DNA of 64,000 nucleotides from Lichtheimia corymbifera B2541 (taxonomy: Eukaryota; Mucoromycota; Mucoromycetes; Mucorales; Lichtheimiaceae): NCBI GenBank assembly GCA_000697475.1, contig JNEU01001130.1, forward strand, positions 124,001-188,000, in the 5' to 3' direction. A model generated the notes under the pieces. The model saw only the letters and a list, made by a program, of their open reading frames with translations, was not told where the DNA came from and ran no database searches. The translations under genes and the position numbers were made by a program. Shown here piece after piece: positions 63,004-64,000 of the stretch. Within the stretch, counting starts at the first letter, position 1, and every line of letters starts with the position of its first letter.

Positions 63004-63624
63004 TTGTTCATTGTCAAGCAGGTAGACCCCGATAGAGCCGAAGATGCAGACGGACTTCTTTGTGCAACACAGCACATTTGCATGATACTTTCCAATGAAC
63101 AAACGCCACTCTTCATATAGCATCACGCTTACAGCATATGTAAAACATAAAGGTGCCTGTATCTCTAAATCTTACAATGAAACGTGGGGTCTTCAATCGA
63201 ACAAAGTTGCTCGTCGGGCTGAAGCGCACCTTGGGTGCAAGTTTCACGATCGTCGTGGCCATTCTCAGATTCACCCAATGTCAGCACCAGCCAAAGTGGA
63301 TCGTGGGTCGACCTCTTGAATTTTTTTCAACTTTGGCTGGTGGTGACATTGGGTGAATCTGAGAATGGCCACGACGATCGTGAAACTTGCACCCAAGGTG
63401 CGCTTCAGCCTGACGAGCAACTTTGTTCGATTGAAGACCCCACGTTTCATTGTAAGATTTAGAGATACAGGCACCTTTATGTTTTTGCATATACTGTAAG
63501 CTTGACGCTATCTGAAGAGTGGCGTTTGTTCATTGGAAAGTATCATGCAAATGTGCTGTGTTGCACAAAGAAGTCCGTCTGCATCTTCGGCTCTATCGGG
63601 GTCTACCTACTTGACAATGAACAA
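63004..63624. repeat. Inner palindrome P4 (right arm), nearly perfect 294-bp arms
   Basis: Arms 63004-63297 and 63330-63624 surround a 32-nt loop. By eye only a handful of differences lie over the inner 200 bp. The loop is the reverse complement of the P1 loop, as the outer palindrome requires. The arms include an S segment at each end (63003-63103 and 63525-63626). The very low divergence points to recent formation or gene conversion. Confidence 0.9.
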
Positions 63625-64000
63625 AGACCACTTGCCATATAGCATCACGCTTACAGCATAGCCAAAACATGGAGGCTCCTGTTTCTCCAAATCTCCATAG
63701 TGATGTGTAGAGGCTTTATGAGAACGATATTGATCAGCATGCCCGAGAGCACCTCCTGACCAAGTTTCGACGTCCCCACCAGCAATATCGGCGCGCACGG
63801 CCGTAAACCCTATTTATGTTACCATCCCTTCGTCGTCTCTCCTACATTCAATGTTTTCATAATGAACTCTGGGGTCTTTATGAGAACGAAATTGCTCGGC
63901 GTGGTCGAAAGGATGTTGTGTGAAAGTTTCAGGTTCGAGGTGGGCAATCTCGGGGAACAGGAGCGCCGACCCTACTTTCTCCTACTTTTGGGCTGCCCCG

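Larger units (their letters stand above)
61449..64000. repeat. Giant nested palindrome (arms about 1.2 kb, foldback-like), continuing past the window
   Basis: The left arm (61449 to about 62675) and right arm (about 62777 to 64000) are imperfect reverse complements about a 100-bp spacer centred near 62725. Several paired landmarks agree on the centre. 61604 pairs with 63840 (the gagagacgacgaag block against its complement). The 33-nt loop at 62121-62153 pairs with 63298-63329. The aagtagggtc..gcgctcctg block near 61480 pairs with 63955-63975. Both arms still match at position 64000, so the end lies outside. Each arm itself contains a smaller palindrome. Confidence 0.88.

Noticed and set aside
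61449..64000. CRISPR array or tRNA cluster
   Set aside because: The repeats are palindromic blocks of variable size with no regular spacers, and the context is eukaryotic. No cloverleaf could be drawn.

Overview
This is a eukaryotic, almost certainly fungal window. Genes are dense, introns are short (about 50-80 nt, mostly GT..AG with a few GC..AG) and genes occur on both strands without operons. The gene set is single-copy fungal housekeeping. Low-complexity Gln/Ser/Thr tracts, a MedA-type regulator, a UGO1-type carrier and the style of the Helitron proteins suggest an early-diverging filamentous fungus, most likely Mucoromycotina. The genus cannot be fixed from sequence alone.

Layout. 1-9.0 kb: a cyclin-box gene running off the left edge, the GPN3 GTPase, a D-serine dehydratase (DSD1 type), a possible small membrane protein in a divergent pair with it, tRNA-Lys(CTT), an F-box-like remnant, prefoldin subunit 6, a C1orf109/AIRIM-like protein and ribosomal protein uL2. 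9.0-17.6 kb: a gene-poor, repeat-rich island. It holds two minus-strand Helitron 3' ends (at 10340 and 12762), a broken Helitron whose Rep N-terminus and helicase C-terminus survive, and between them a multi-exon gene of unknown function that looks captured. 17.6-37.5 kb: HMG-box protein, UGO1-like carrier, glutathione reductase copy A, a MedA-like regulator, an unknown disordered protein, a BIR1/survivin-like protein, glutathione reductase copy B (opposite strand), RPP14, an SLM1/2-like BAR-PH protein and COX12. 38.1-58.0 kb: three large genes, STT4 (PI 4-kinase), ERO1 and a neurofibromin/IRA Ras-GAP. 58-61 kb: no convincing gene. 61.1-64.0 kb: a repeat region folded into a nested palindrome that still continues at the right edge.

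How the genes relate. Most are independent housekeeping genes. Two loose themes are visible. The first is thiol redox: two glutathione reductases and ERO1. The second is phosphoinositide/TORC2/Ras signalling: STT4 makes PI4P, SLM proteins read PI(4,5)P2 and feed TORC2, and the IRA protein turns off Ras. Nothing in the sequence shows co-regulation.

The least ordinary parts are the nested palindrome at the right end, with repeated TIR-bounded segments and a recurring readable peptide motif, and the Helitron with its captured gene fused in frame to the helicase tail. Exon boundaries were derived by hand from splice signals and frame continuity. For STT4 and the Ras-GAP only the outer limits and the main domains were worked out.
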